From contig CBDCHL010000004.1 of assembly GCA_965217195.1 (NCBI GenBank), forward strand, positions 186,001 to 250,000: a DNA stretch of 64,000 nucleotides. The letters run 5' to 3'. Both the position numbers and the translations under genes were made by a program. This DNA is from UBA6623 sp965217195. Lineage in GTDB: Bacteria; Acidobacteriota; Terriglobia; Bryobacterales; UBA6623. The notes beneath the pieces are model-generated. The model saw nothing but the letters and a program-made list of their open reading frames with translations, was not told the DNA's origin and made no database searches. This document shows, piece by piece, positions 26,324-35,891 of the stretch; position 1 is the stretch's first letter; the number at the start of each line of letters is the position of its first letter.

Positions 26324-26779
26324 ATGAAACAGTTTTTGAGGACCTTCCTGCTGGTGGATTTACTGAAGGGCTTGTGGGTGACTTTTCGCAACCAGAAGCC
26401 TTCGCTCGTCTACACCGAGGAGTATCCTCGGGAGCGGCCCGCAGTCGCCGAGCGCTATCGCGGAGCGCCGCGGTTGAACGTCCATCCCGAGAGCGCTCAG
26501 ACGCTTTGCATCGCCTGCGATCTCTGCGCGTTGGCGTGCCCCGAGGAGTTGATTGTCGTCGGGTCGCAGCGTAATAAGGAGACTCGCCGCAAGGATCTGA
26601 CGTACTTTACCTACGACGTCTCGCGCTGCATGTTTTGTGGGTTGTGCGAAGACGCCTGCCCGGTGGACGCGCTGGAGCTGACGCAGGACTTCGAGCTGGC
26701 CTCGTTCACTCGCCATGGGGCGATTTGGGACCGCCAGATGCTCGAGGAAGGCCCCTTGCCGACCGAGTACAAGTTTTAG
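26324..26779 (+). CDS. nuoI: NADH-quinone oxidoreductase subunit I
   Basis: The product is 151 aa. Two [4Fe-4S] ferredoxin motifs are intact: C62-C65-C68-C72 in CIACDLCALACPEE and C102-C105-C108-C112 in CMFCGLCEDACPVDA. The N-terminal amphipathic region (LRTFLLVDLLKGLWVTF) lies on the membrane. NuoI carries clusters N6a and N6b that pass electrons towards NuoB. AAGG is spaced seven bases before the ATG. Confidence 0.96.
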   Translation: MKQFLRTFLLVDLLKGLWVTFRNQKPSLVYTEEYPRERPAVAERYRGAPRLNVHPESAQTLCIACDLCALACPEELIVVGSQRNKETRRKDLTYFTYDVSRCMFCGLCEDACPVDALELTQDFELASFTRHGAIWDRQMLEEGPLPTEYKF

Positions 26780-26882
26780 CGATTGTGCGGGGCCGCGGGC
26801 GCCCGCATGAAACCCCGACTGTCGCGATCATTGATGTATCCTTGGAAGATTCCGACTGAGATTTAGAAGGTTTTGCCGAGCT

Positions 26883-27407
26883 ATGTTGCTTGACGGCGTC
26901 TTATTTTATTTGTTCGCGGGCATCGTGTTGATCGGCGGGATTTTGACGATCACGGTGCGCAACGTCGTCTACTGCGCAGTGTGGTTGATTACCACTTTGC
27001 TTGGGGTCGCCGGCCTGTATTTGTTGCAGAGGGCCGAGTTCTTGGCCGGCGTACAGATCATCGTCTACATCGGCGGGATCATGGTGCTGTACATGTTCGT
27101 GATCATGCTGGTGCCGGTCGGCGAGGAATCACGGCAGCGGCGTTTCGCTTCGCAAAAGTGGTTTGCCCTGCTCGGCGGCGGGGTATTGGCCGCCCAACTG
27201 GGCGTGCTGCTCTCGAACGGCCTGGGGTCGTTTACCCTCGCTGAACCGCCGCCCCCGGCCGCCGTAGGCGATCTGACGAACAACTCCGAGACGGTGGGGC
27301 AGGTCCTATTTTCCGAGTACCTGCTGGCGTTTGAGTTGGCCTCGATCTTGCTGTTGGTCGCGATGATCGGCGCGGTGGTCATGGCCAAGGCTCGGAGCGA
27401 ATCCTAA
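26883..27407 (+). CDS. nuoJ: NADH-quinone oxidoreductase subunit J
   Basis: The product is 174 aa with five predicted membrane helices. Family sequence is seen in NVVYCAVWLITTLLGVAGLY and in AEFLAGVQIIVYIGGIMVLY, the third helix with its pi-bulge, then a cytoplasmic-side loop and the last helix ELASILLLVAMIGAVVMAK. A hairpin (GCGGGC / GCCCGC) sits in the 103-base gap after nuoI. Confidence 0.94.
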   Translation: MLLDGVLFYLFAGIVLIGGILTITVRNVVYCAVWLITTLLGVAGLYLLQRAEFLAGVQIIVYIGGIMVLYMFVIMLVPVGEESRQRRFASQKWFALLGGGVLAAQLGVLLSNGLGSFTLAEPPPPAAVGDLTNNSETVGQVLFSEYLLAFELASILLLVAMIGAVVMAKARSES

Positions 27408-27448
27408 AAGCAAGCCTCAGCGCTGATAGGAACGAATAGGTCCTTCTT

Positions 27449-27757
27449 ATGTTTCCGGTGACAACCGCCCATTACCTGGTTCTGAGCACGGCTCTGCTGC
27501 TGATCGGAACGATCGGCGTGTTGACCCGGCGCAACCTGCTCGTGATCTTGATGTCGATCGAGCTGATTCTCAACGCGGTCAACATCAACTTGGTGGCCTT
27601 CTCCAATCACTTGCAGAATGTCAACGGACAAGTCTTCGTGATCTTCGTCATCACCGCGGCCGCCGCCGAAGTGGCCGTCGCGCTGGGAATCCTCATCGCG
27701 CTGTTCCGCAACAAAGAGACGATTCACGCTGACGAGGTGGACATTCTCCGATGGTAG
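27449..27757 (+). CDS. nuoK: NADH-quinone oxidoreductase subunit K
   Basis: The product is 102 aa with three membrane helices (TAHYLVLSTALLLIGTIGVL; NLLVILMSIELILNAVNINL; VFVIFVITAAAAEVAVALGI). The two conserved Glu residues of the proton path are present, one in MSIELILNAVN and one in AAAEVAVALG. The length is typical. Confidence 0.96.
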   Translation: MFPVTTAHYLVLSTALLLIGTIGVLTRRNLLVILMSIELILNAVNINLVAFSNHLQNVNGQVFVIFVITAAAAEVAVALGILIALFRNKETIHADEVDILRW

Positions 27758-27825
27758 CCGGCTGGACGGATCTGAGATAGACACCGCAAGAACAAGGGAT
27801 CGACGGCAGCGCTTTCAACGAATTC

Positions 27826-29937
27826 ATGTTTCTCGACAACATATGGCTGATTCCGCTCTTCCCGCTGGCCGGGGCTCTGCTGATGCTGCTTTTCGGGCGT
27901 CGGCTTGACCCTCAGCTCGCACGCGCCGAGGGGCACGGCGGTCACGGCGGCGGCGAGCACGAGGAGTCCGCCGGTCACAAGCTGGTCAGTCTGATTTGCC
28001 CCGGCACCGTGCTGGTCGCTTTTTTGTTTTCGCTCATGGCTGTGATTCAGCTCCAAGGCGTCGAGGGACACAGCCACGAAGTCGTCGTTTACACCTGGCT
28101 GGCGGGGTTGAAATCAGCCGTCGCGTCGGGTGGCGTCGCGGAATTCACAGCCGATTGGGGCTTTCTGCTCGACCCGCTCAGCTCGGTGATGATTCTCGTC
28201 GTCACCGGCATCGGTTTTCTGATTCACGTCTACTCGATCGGCTACATGGCCCACGACGGCGGCTACTACCGCTTCTTCGGGTATCTGAATCTGTTCATCT
28301 TCTTCATGCTGCTGCTGGTGCTGGCGAACAACTATGTCTTGCTGTTTGTCGGCTGGGAGGGCGTGGGTCTTTGCAGCTATTTGCTGATCGGGTTCTATTT
28401 CCATCGAAAGTCGGCAACCGACGCGGCGACGAAGGCGTTTCTGGTGAACCGTATCGGCGACGCGGCGTTCATCTTGGGGATGCTGCTGACGTTCACGACG
28501 TTGGGAACGCTGCAATTCACCGAAATCGGCCCGGCGCTCGCGGCGGGCGGCTTCACGGCCGAGACGGCGAGCTTCGGGGTGCTGAGCGCGATTACTTTGT
28601 TCTTCTTCATCGGAGCAACGGGGAAGTCGGCGCAGCTTCCGCTCTACGTCTGGCTGCCGGACGCAATGGAAGGCCCCACCCCGGTGTCGGCCTTGATCCA
28701 CGCGGCCACGATGGTGACCGCCGGCGTTTACATGGTGGCGCGGTCGAGCGAGATCTACGTGCTCGCTCCCAAGACCATGTTGATCGTCGCGGTGGTCGGC
28801 GCGCTGACGGCGATTTTCGCCGCGACGATCGGCCTCGTGCAGAACGACATCAAACGCGTGTTGGCCTACTCGACGGTCAGCCAACTCGGCTATATGTTTT
28901 TGGCCTGCGGCGTGGGCGCGTTTGGGGTCGCCATTTTCCACCTTTACACGCATGCGTTCTTCAAAGCGCTTTTGTTCTTGGGCTCGGGTTCGGTGATTCA
29001 CGCCGTCGGCGGCGAGCAGGATATGCGCAAGATGGGCGCCCTGCGCGACAAGATACCCATTACGTACCGCACCATGTGGATCGGTGCGATCGCGATCGCG
29101 GGGATCCCGGGTCTGGCGGGCTTCTTCTCGAAAGACGAGATCCTGTGGAAGACCTGGAGCGACGGCGACGGCTTCAAGTTGCTTTGGGGATTGGGATTCA
29201 TCACCGCCGGCATGACGGCCTTCTATATGTTCCGGCTGATGTATATGACCTTCTACGGCGTCTCCCGTGTTGCGCCCGACGTGCATGTCCACGAGTCGCC
29301 AAGGACGATGACCGTGCCGTTGATGGTCTTGGCGGGGGGCAGCATCTTGGCGGGTTGGATCGGCACGCCGGTAGTCTTTGGGCCCGTGCACGAAATGTTG
29401 CCGAGCCTCGAACACTGGCTTGATCCCTCGATCGCATCGGTCGCCGCCGGGCATGCGGAAGGCGAACACCACGATACGACGATGGAATGGCTGCTTATGT
29501 TCTGTTCGGTCGGGTTGGCGATCGGGGGAATTCTGTTCGCGCGCAAGACCTTCGACCGCAAGACCGAGGGCGACCCGATGCAACGCATGCTCGGGCCCGC
29601 GCACCCGGTCTTGATGAACAAATACTATGTCGATGAGGTCTACGGCGCGGCCTTTGTCGACGGGTTCGCCAAGGGCGGCGGGCAAACATTGAGCGACTTC
29701 GATTTGGCCGTAGTCGACGGCGGTGTCAACGGGACGGCCTGGTTGACACGCTTCATCTCGACGTTGAGCATTTGGTGGGATACCTGGATTGTCGACGGTA
29801 CGGTGCGCTTGACCGCGTTTTTGGTCAAATTCGCGAGCTACCCGACGCGGATGTTCCAGACCGGCTTGGTGCAGAACTACGTCTTCGTCTTCGTGCTCGG
29901 CGTGATTGTGATGTTGGGCTATTTCGTATTCGGGTAG
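27826..29937 (+). CDS. nuoL: NADH-quinone oxidoreductase subunit L
   Basis: The product is 703 aa with about 16 membrane helices. Antiporter-like core motifs are VGWEGVGLCSYLLIGFY with the key Glu, GKSAQLPLYVWLPDAMEGPT with the key Lys, and HAATMVTAGVYMVAR. The C-terminal lateral helix and final membrane anchor (about 530-703) are complete. An unusual His-rich insert (H37, H40, H45, H51, in EGHGGHGGGEHEESAGH) follows the first helix, and a smaller His cluster (AAGHAEGEHHD) occurs near 545. Such His loops occur in various NuoL homologues and could bind metal, which is speculative. Confidence 0.96.
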   Translation: MFLDNIWLIPLFPLAGALLMLLFGRRLDPQLARAEGHGGHGGGEHEESAGHKLVSLICPGTVLVAFLFSLMAVIQLQGVEGHSHEVVVYTWLAGLKSAVASGGVAEFTADWGFLLDPLSSVMILVVTGIGFLIHVYSIGYMAHDGGYYRFFGYLNLFIFFMLLLVLANNYVLLFVGWEGVGLCSYLLIGFYFHRKSATDAATKAFLVNRIGDAAFILGMLLTFTTLGTLQFTEIGPALAAGGFTAETASFGVLSAITLFFFIGATGKSAQLPLYVWLPDAMEGPTPVSALIHAATMVTAGVYMVARSSEIYVLAPKTMLIVAVVGALTAIFAATIGLVQNDIKRVLAYSTVSQLGYMFLACGVGAFGVAIFHLYTHAFFKALLFLGSGSVIHAVGGEQDMRKMGALRDKIPITYRTMWIGAIAIAGIPGLAGFFSKDEILWKTWSDGDGFKLLWGLGFITAGMTAFYMFRLMYMTFYGVSRVAPDVHVHESPRTMTVPLMVLAGGSILAGWIGTPVVFGPVHEMLPSLEHWLDPSIASVAAGHAEGEHHDTTMEWLLMFCSVGLAIGGILFARKTFDRKTEGDPMQRMLGPAHPVLMNKYYVDEVYGAAFVDGFAKGGGQTLSDFDLAVVDGGVNGTAWLTRFISTLSIWWDTWIVDGTVRLTAFLVKFASYPTRMFQTGLVQNYVFVFVLGVIVMLGYFVFG

Positions 29938-30063
29938 CGGTGACGCTGAAATCGAACGTGACGATCGGTGAAGAAAATGCGGACGATTCGCTCCTGTGGA
30001 TGCGCGGCATTCATAACATCGGTATGAAAATTCTCTACCGGCGGGTCAGTTTCGAACCGGACT

Positions 30064-30112
30064 TGTCGCCACGAGTGGCGACACGGCACGCAAGAGTGCG
30101 TGCGCCACGTCG
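30064..30112 (+). repeat. Double-hairpin repeat family A, copy 4 (nuoL-nuoM)
   Basis: The first stem TGTCGCCA / TGGCGACA is perfect. The second is GCACGC / GCGTGC with a variant loop AAGAGT. The tail GCCACGTCG is slightly shorter than in other copies. It lies in the 230-base gap between nuoL and nuoM, sense to transcription. Here the ATG of the other copies is TTG. Confidence 0.85.
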
Positions 30113-30167
30113 ACCGCCCCTATGTTTTCACCGAGCGTAACGCGTTTCTAACGAATCGGCAAAGACG

Positions 30168-31745
30168 ATGAAAGAACATATCCTTAGCATTGTTTGGCTC
30201 ACCCCGCTGGTGGGCATGTTTATCTTGTTCCTTCTCCCCAAGGAGAATAAACAGCTCATCCGCTGGGTCGCCAATATCATCGGCTTCCTGGGGTTCCTGG
30301 TTTCTCTGCCGTTGGTGTTCTGGTTCGACTCCTCGGTCGCCGAATACCAGTTCGTCGAAAAGGTCGACTGGATCCCCTCGCTCGGCGTTCAATACTCGCT
30401 CGGGCTCGACGGCATCAGCCTGCTTTTGGCGATGCTGACGACGGTCGTCGGTTTCTTGTCGATTCTCTACTCCTGGTCGGGGATTCAAGAGCGCCTCAAG
30501 GAATACTACGCCATGTTCCTGCTGTTGCAGGCGACCATGCTGGCGGTATTTTTCGCGCTGGACGTGTTCTTGTTCTATGTGTTTTGGGAGATCATGCTGG
30601 TGCCGATGTACTTCATCATCGGCATTTGGGGCGGCGAACGGCGGCTCTACGCGGCGATCAAGTTCTTCCTCTATACGCTGGCCGGTTCGGTGCTGATGTT
30701 GCTGTCGATGCTGGCGCTCTACTACAAGCACTTCGAGCAGTTCGGTTTCTACAGCTTCGCGCTCGAAGACTTGATGAACGTCACGATCATCTCGCCCGAG
30801 ATGCAGATTTGGCTGTTCTGGGGGTTCTTCATTGCCTTCGCGATCAAGGTGCCGATGTTTCCCGTGCATACCTGGCTGCCCGACGCCCATACCGAGGCCC
30901 CCACGGCGGGGTCGGTCATCCTGGCCGGCATTTTGTTGAAGATGGGGCTGTACGGCATGGTGCGCTTCTCGATTCCGCTCTTCCCCGGCGCGGTGACAGA
31001 TGATCAGACTGTGCAAATCATCGCCTGGCTGTCGATCATCGCGATCGTTTACGGCGCCCTGGTTTCGTTAATGCAGAAGGACTGGAAAAGGCTGGTCGCT
31101 TATTCCTCGGTCAGCCACTTGGGCTTTTGCACGCTGGGGCTGATCGCCCTTAACCCCAACGGCATCGCGGGCGGGGTGCTGCAAGGGATCAACCACGGCA
31201 TCTCGACGCCTCTTCTCTTCTTGATCGTCGGCATTGTTTATGAGCAACGCCACACGCGCGCTATCGCCGACTACGGCGGCCTGGCGAACCGCATGCCGGT
31301 CTTCACCGTCATCTTTGGCATTACGATGCTCGCCTCGGCCGGGATGCCCGGGTTGAACGGCTTCATCGGCGAGTTCACGATCCTGCGAGGAGCCTTCGAA
31401 AAAAACGTCTACTGGGCGGGGTTCGCCGTGCTGGGCATTGTGCTCGGCGCCGCCTACTTGCTGTGGCTGTTCCAACGGACGATGCTCGGGCCGATCACCA
31501 ATCCTAAAAACGAAGAGCTGCGCGACATGAACTTACGCGAGATCTGCGTGACCGTGCCGCTGGTTCTTTGGTGCTTCTGGATCGGACTTTATCCCAAACC
31601 GTATTTCGAGATTCTCGAAAAGCCCGTCGCCAAGGTCGTCCAGCGGGTTGATCCCGACTACTTCTCGAGAAACGGCCTGCCGAATCCGCTCGATGCGAGC
31701 ACCGCCGTCGCCGGCCTGACCGGTTCGGATGTAGGAAAACCATGA
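30168..31745 (+). CDS. nuoM: NADH-quinone oxidoreductase subunit M
   Basis: The product is 525 aa with about 14 membrane helices. Conserved antiporter-type motifs are FYVFWEIMLVPMYFIIGIWG with the key Glu, AFAIKVPMFPVHTWLPDAHT with the key Lys, and EAPTAGSVILAGILLKMG. Length and order are standard. The stop overlaps the nuoN start by four bases (ATGA). Confidence 0.96.
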   Translation: MKEHILSIVWLTPLVGMFILFLLPKENKQLIRWVANIIGFLGFLVSLPLVFWFDSSVAEYQFVEKVDWIPSLGVQYSLGLDGISLLLAMLTTVVGFLSILYSWSGIQERLKEYYAMFLLLQATMLAVFFALDVFLFYVFWEIMLVPMYFIIGIWGGERRLYAAIKFFLYTLAGSVLMLLSMLALYYKHFEQFGFYSFALEDLMNVTIISPEMQIWLFWGFFIAFAIKVPMFPVHTWLPDAHTEAPTAGSVILAGILLKMGLYGMVRFSIPLFPGAVTDDQTVQIIAWLSIIAIVYGALVSLMQKDWKRLVAYSSVSHLGFCTLGLIALNPNGIAGGVLQGINHGISTPLLFLIVGIVYEQRHTRAIADYGGLANRMPVFTVIFGITMLASAGMPGLNGFIGEFTILRGAFEKNVYWAGFAVLGIVLGAAYLLWLFQRTMLGPITNPKNEELRDMNLREICVTVPLVLWCFWIGLYPKPYFEILEKPVAKVVQRVDPDYFSRNGLPNPLDASTAVAGLTGSDVGKP

Positions 31746-33220
31746 ATCTGTCGTTTACAGAAACCGACTTCTTCGTATTGAAGCCGGTCATTCTGCTGTG
31801 CCTGTTTGGGCTGGGCATTCTGCTCACGGATTTTCTGATCCGCGACCGTGGGATGCGTTGGCTCAACGCGGTCACGGCCTTGATCGCCGAGCTCTTCGTC
31901 GGTTTCGCTGTTTTTCAGCACCACGCCGACTTGACGGCCAACAATCTGCTCGAGCGCTCCGGGCTTAGCGGATCGATTGTCATTGATCCATTTTCGGTTT
32001 TCTTCAACGGCCTCTTCGTCGTCTCGACGGTTCTGGCAATCATTATCTCGGTCCGCTATCTCGAAAACGAGGGGGAGCATCGCGGCGAATATTACGCGCT
32101 GCTGCTGTTCGCGCAGGCGGGCATGGCGATTCTGGCGCAGGGCATGGAACTCGTCACGCTGTTTATCGGCCTGGAGCTGATGGCGCTGAGTTTCTACGTG
32201 ATGGTCGGCTTCCTGCGCAACGAAAAACGCTCGAATGAAGCGGCCATCAAATACCTCATACTGGGAGCCTTTTCGAGCGGCTTGCTGGCCTACGGTTTCT
32301 CGATTCTCTACGGCATGAGCGGTTCGACCATGCTGCGCGATGTCGCCACGGCGGTCGCCGAGCGGCCGGCCGACGACCCGATGCTGATCTTGGCGCTGAT
32401 CACGACCTCGGTTGGTTTGCTGTTCAAAATTTCCGCTGTGCCCTTCCACATGTGGGCGCCGGATGCTTACGAGGGCGCACCGACACCGGTGACCGCGCAT
32501 GTATCGGTGGCGTCGAAAGCTGCGTCGTTCGCGTTGCTGTTGCGGATCTTCCTGGTTCCGTTCCTCGATGCGCAAGAGCTCTGGGTGCCGCTGCTCGGCG
32601 CTGTGGGATTGGCGACGATGACGCTGGGCAATGTCGCGGCCGTCACGCAGACCAATCTGAAGCGCCTTTTCGCCTACAGTTCGATTGCGCACGCCGGCTA
32701 TATTTTGCTGGGTTTGGTAGCGCTCAATGAGACCGGCTTGCTGGGAGTTTTCCTTTACCTGCTGGCCTACATGGTGATGAACTTCGGGGCCTTCGCGCTG
32801 ATCACGGCAATGCGCCGGGACGACGAATCCGCCGAAGAGATCGAAGATCTTTCCGGGCTGGTCTCGCGGCACCCCCTCTACGCGGTCTTGATGCTGATCT
32901 TTTTGCTGTCGTTGGCCGGCATTCCTCCCCTGGCCGGCTTCTACGGCAAGTACTTCATCTTTCTGGCGCTGCTCGAAGCCGAGATGTACCTGCTCGCGAT
33001 CTTCGCGGCGCTATACGTGGCGGTGGCGGCCTATTACTACTTCCGCATCGTCAAAGTGATGTTCCTCGTGGAGGAAGCACCGCAGCCCGCGACGCTGGTG
33101 TTAAGCCGCGGCGTCAAGCTCGCCCTGATCGTCACCGGCGTTCTAACCGTCGGCATCGGGCTGTACCCTGAGCCCTTCATCGGCCTTGCCTCCGACTCCA
33201 TCTTGCAACCGCTGCTGTGA
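31742..33220 (+). CDS. nuoN: NADH-quinone oxidoreductase subunit N
   Basis: The product is 492 aa with about 14 membrane helices. Motifs include LFIGLELMALSFYVMVGFLR with the key Glu, FKISAVPFHMWAPDAYEGAP with the key Lys, and the C-terminal LLSLAGIPPLAGFYGKYFIF. It completes the three antiporter-like subunits of the membrane arm. The convergent leuS gene ends 78 bases downstream; no convincing hairpin terminator lies in that gap. Confidence 0.96.
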   Translation: MNLSFTETDFFVLKPVILLCLFGLGILLTDFLIRDRGMRWLNAVTALIAELFVGFAVFQHHADLTANNLLERSGLSGSIVIDPFSVFFNGLFVVSTVLAIIISVRYLENEGEHRGEYYALLLFAQAGMAILAQGMELVTLFIGLELMALSFYVMVGFLRNEKRSNEAAIKYLILGAFSSGLLAYGFSILYGMSGSTMLRDVATAVAERPADDPMLILALITTSVGLLFKISAVPFHMWAPDAYEGAPTPVTAHVSVASKAASFALLLRIFLVPFLDAQELWVPLLGAVGLATMTLGNVAAVTQTNLKRLFAYSSIAHAGYILLGLVALNETGLLGVFLYLLAYMVMNFGAFALITAMRRDDESAEEIEDLSGLVSRHPLYAVLMLIFLLSLAGIPPLAGFYGKYFIFLALLEAEMYLLAIFAALYVAVAAYYYFRIVKVMFLVEEAPQPATLVLSRGVKLALIVTGVLTVGIGLYPEPFIGLASDSILQPLL

Positions 33221-33298
33221 TTTTTCCGTGCGCCGGGCAGATCGCGATACTCCCGAGTCTCCGGGTTTCATGTCGGCATTTTTCGTACTACGCCACCG

Positions 33299-35743
33299 CT
33301 AGCCAACCACAAAGTTAACCAACTTCCCCGGCACCACCACAACCTTGCGGATCGTCTTGCCCTCGAAATAGGCCGCGACTTTCGGGTCCGCCTTGGCCGA
33401 GGCCTCGATCTCATCCTTACCGGTCCCTTCGGCCACTGCCACGCGCGACCGCAATTTCCCATTGACCTGAACGATGATCTCAATCTCATCTTCCTTCGCA
33501 AGCGCCGGATCAAACTCCGGCCACGCCGCGTGCAGCACCGGCGCCTCGCGCCCCAACTCGGCCCACAACTCCTCAGCCATATAAGGTGCAAACGGTCCCA
33601 GCAACAGAACCAGTTTCGGTAGCACCTCCGCAAGCACCCCGGGCGACAAGTCTTCTTCGCGGGCATAGAGCAGGTTGGTCAGCTCCATCACCGCTGCCAA
33701 CGAGGTATTGAAATGCCAACGCGTCTCGAAGTCGTTGGTTACTTTGCGAATCGTCTGATGCAGTTTCCGCAGCACCGCCTTGTCGGCGTCGCTCGAGGCC
33801 TCGGTCTCTTCGGCGCCGAGTTCGTCGGCGTGTCGGGTGACAAAACGATACACGCGGCTCAAAAACCGCGACAGGCCCTCGACCCCCGCGTCCTGCCAAT
33901 CGACGTCTTTTCCCGGGGGCGCGGCGAACAGCTGGAACATCCTCACGGTATCGGCGCCGTACTTGTCAACGGCGACGTCGGCCGGAACGACGTTGCCCTT
34001 ATTCTTCGACATCTTGGCCCCGTCGCGAATCACCATCCCTTGGGTGAAAAGGCGCTTGGTCGGCTCATTCCAGGTAATCAGCCCCAAGTCGCGCATCACC
34101 TTGGTGAAGAACCGCGCGTAGATCAAATGCAGCACAGCGTGCTCGACGCCGCCGATGTATTGGTCGATCGGAAACCAAGCCGCGACTTTCTTCGGGTCAT
34201 AGGGCGCTTGGTCGTTGCGCGGGTCGCAGTAACGATAGAAGTACCACGAGGAGTCGACGAAGGTATCCATCGTGTCGCACTCCCGGCGCGCCTCGCCGCC
34301 GCATTTGGGGCAAGCCACGTCGACGAATTCGGGAACTTCCCGCAACGGCGAACTGCCCGCGCCGGACAGCTCCACGTTCGACGGCAGCAACACCGGTAAG
34401 TCCTGCACGGGAACGGGAACGACGCCGCACGCGGGGCAGTGGATCATCGGAATCGGCGTGCCCCAATAGCGCTGCCGCGAAATACCCCAGTCCTTGAGGC
34501 GATAGGTCACCGCGCCCTCAGCGAAATCGCGCTCGGTGCCCCAGGCTGTCATCTTGACTTTGGCTTGCTCGGTCGTGATTCCGTTGAAGGGACCGGAATC
34601 CTCCACAACGCCGTACTCCACGAAAGCCTCTTCCATCGTCTCCTCATCGGCCAACTCGCCGTCGGCGGGACGAATCACGGGACGAATCGCGATGTCGTAT
34701 TTCTTGCAGAATTCAAAGTCGCGCTGGTCGTGCGCGGGCACGGCCATAATCGCCCCCGCGCCGTATTCCATCAAAACGAAGTTGCCGACCCAAAGCGGGA
34801 CCTTCTCCTTGCTATAAGGATTGACCGCGTAGTGCTCGGTGAAAAAGCCTTCCTTCTCGAGGTCCTCAGGATTCAGCGCCGCCCGCCGACGAATCATCTC
34901 ATCGGCCTGCTCGCGCAGACCGAACTGATCGACCAGCGCGTGCTCGGGCGCCAAGATCGCGCAGGTCGCCCCGAAGATCGTGTCGACACGGGTTGTGAAA
35001 ACGCGGATCTTCGTCGGGTCGTCTTCCAAACGAAAATCAATGTGCGTGCCCTCGGAGCGCCCGATCCAGTGACGCTGCATCGCCATCACGCGCTCGGGCC
35101 AACCGCCTTCGAGCTCTTCGAGATCGTCGAGCAATTCCTGCGCGTAGGCCGTCGTTTTCCAAAACCACTGTTCGAGCGAACGCTGCTCGACCGGCGTATC
35201 TTCATGCCTCCAGCAGCAGCCGTTGACGACTTGCTCGTTAGCCAACACCGTCGCGCATTCGGGGCACCAGTTCACCAGCGCCTGTTTGCGGTAAGCCAGC
35301 CCGCGTTCGTACATCTTCAAAAAGAACCATTGGTTCCAGCGGTAGTATTCCGGTTCGCAACTTGAGATCTCTGTCTCCCAGTCGTAGCTGAAACCGAACC
35401 GCGCATGCTGCCGCTTCATCTGCGCGATGTTCGAGCGCGTCCATTCGCCGGGCTCGCGGTTGTTCTTGATGGCGGCGTTTTCGGCCGGCAGCCCGAAGGA
35501 ATCCCACCCCATCGGATGCAGCACGCGAAAACCGCGCATCCACTTATAACGAGCCAGTGCGTCGCCGATCGAGTAGTTGCGAATGTGCCCGATGTGCAGC
35601 GACCCGCTCGGGTAGGGAAGCATTTCAAGCACGTAGTATTTCGGCCGCGAGAGGTCTTTGTCGCCGCGGTAGATGTCGGAGGCTTCCCAAATCTGTTGCC
35701 ACTTGGGTTCGATTTGTTGCGGATCGTATTTCTTTTCAGGCAT
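33299..35743 (-). CDS. leuS: Leucyl-tRNA synthetase
   Basis: The product is 814 aa, a normal bacterial LeuRS. The class I HIGH motif is at 50-53 (GSLHIGHIRNYSIGD) and the KMSKS-type motif reads KMSKNKGNVV (about 578). The editing domain is present (VFTTRVDTIFGATCAILAPE and the MAVPAHDQRDFEF segment). A CPxCG pair (HCPACGVVPV and CPKCGGEARRECD) marks the zinc-binding domain. The C-terminal domain ends VNGKLRSRVAVAEG and so on. No clear Shine-Dalgarno precedes the ATG. Confidence 0.97.
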   Translation of the reverse strand: MPEKKYDPQQIEPKWQQIWEASDIYRGDKDLSRPKYYVLEMLPYPSGSLHIGHIRNYSIGDALARYKWMRGFRVLHPMGWDSFGLPAENAAIKNNREPGEWTRSNIAQMKRQHARFGFSYDWETEISSCEPEYYRWNQWFFLKMYERGLAYRKQALVNWCPECATVLANEQVVNGCCWRHEDTPVEQRSLEQWFWKTTAYAQELLDDLEELEGGWPERVMAMQRHWIGRSEGTHIDFRLEDDPTKIRVFTTRVDTIFGATCAILAPEHALVDQFGLREQADEMIRRRAALNPEDLEKEGFFTEHYAVNPYSKEKVPLWVGNFVLMEYGAGAIMAVPAHDQRDFEFCKKYDIAIRPVIRPADGELADEETMEEAFVEYGVVEDSGPFNGITTEQAKVKMTAWGTERDFAEGAVTYRLKDWGISRQRYWGTPIPMIHCPACGVVPVPVQDLPVLLPSNVELSGAGSSPLREVPEFVDVACPKCGGEARRECDTMDTFVDSSWYFYRYCDPRNDQAPYDPKKVAAWFPIDQYIGGVEHAVLHLIYARFFTKVMRDLGLITWNEPTKRLFTQGMVIRDGAKMSKNKGNVVPADVAVDKYGADTVRMFQLFAAPPGKDVDWQDAGVEGLSRFLSRVYRFVTRHADELGAEETEASSDADKAVLRKLHQTIRKVTNDFETRWHFNTSLAAVMELTNLLYAREEDLSPGVLAEVLPKLVLLLGPFAPYMAEELWAELGREAPVLHAAWPEFDPALAKEDEIEIIVQVNGKLRSRVAVAEGTGKDEIEASAKADPKVAAYFEGKTIRKVVVVPGKLVNFVVG

Positions 35744-35822
35744 GGAAATAATCAGCGAAGCGGAACGGCCCTAACCGCCCCTTCACCGTATCTCTAAGTG
35801 TAAAAGCATTACTACCTGAAGA

Positions 35823-35855
35823 ATGCGTAGCGCAGAGCTCGAAGAGACCTACGGC
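35823..35855 (+). repeat. Dispersed repeat family B, copy 2
   Basis: ATGCGTAGCGCAGAGCTCG then AAGAGACCTACGGCC matches the family B copies at 49977 and 57173. It lies between the ROK kinase and leuS, antisense to both genes. Confidence 0.65.
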
Positions 35856-35891
35856 CTCTCTCAACCGGGCGTTCCCCGCAACCCCCGCGTA

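Noticed and set aside
28114..29685. 523-aa open frame antisense to nuoL
   Set aside because: Its sequence is rich in His, Arg, Gln and Asp with no ordered pattern, which is the usual shadow of a GC-rich gene with strong third-position bias; nuoL itself is unmistakable.
22556..29953. GGTGACGCTGAAAT shared near 22560 and 29938, and partly in reverse in the IS4 remnant near 39815
   Set aside because: The match is only 11-14 bases and surrounding sequence does not align, so it is likely chance.
33221..33298. Possible terminator between nuoN and leuS
   Set aside because: There is a short T run after the nuoN stop but no stable stem before it.
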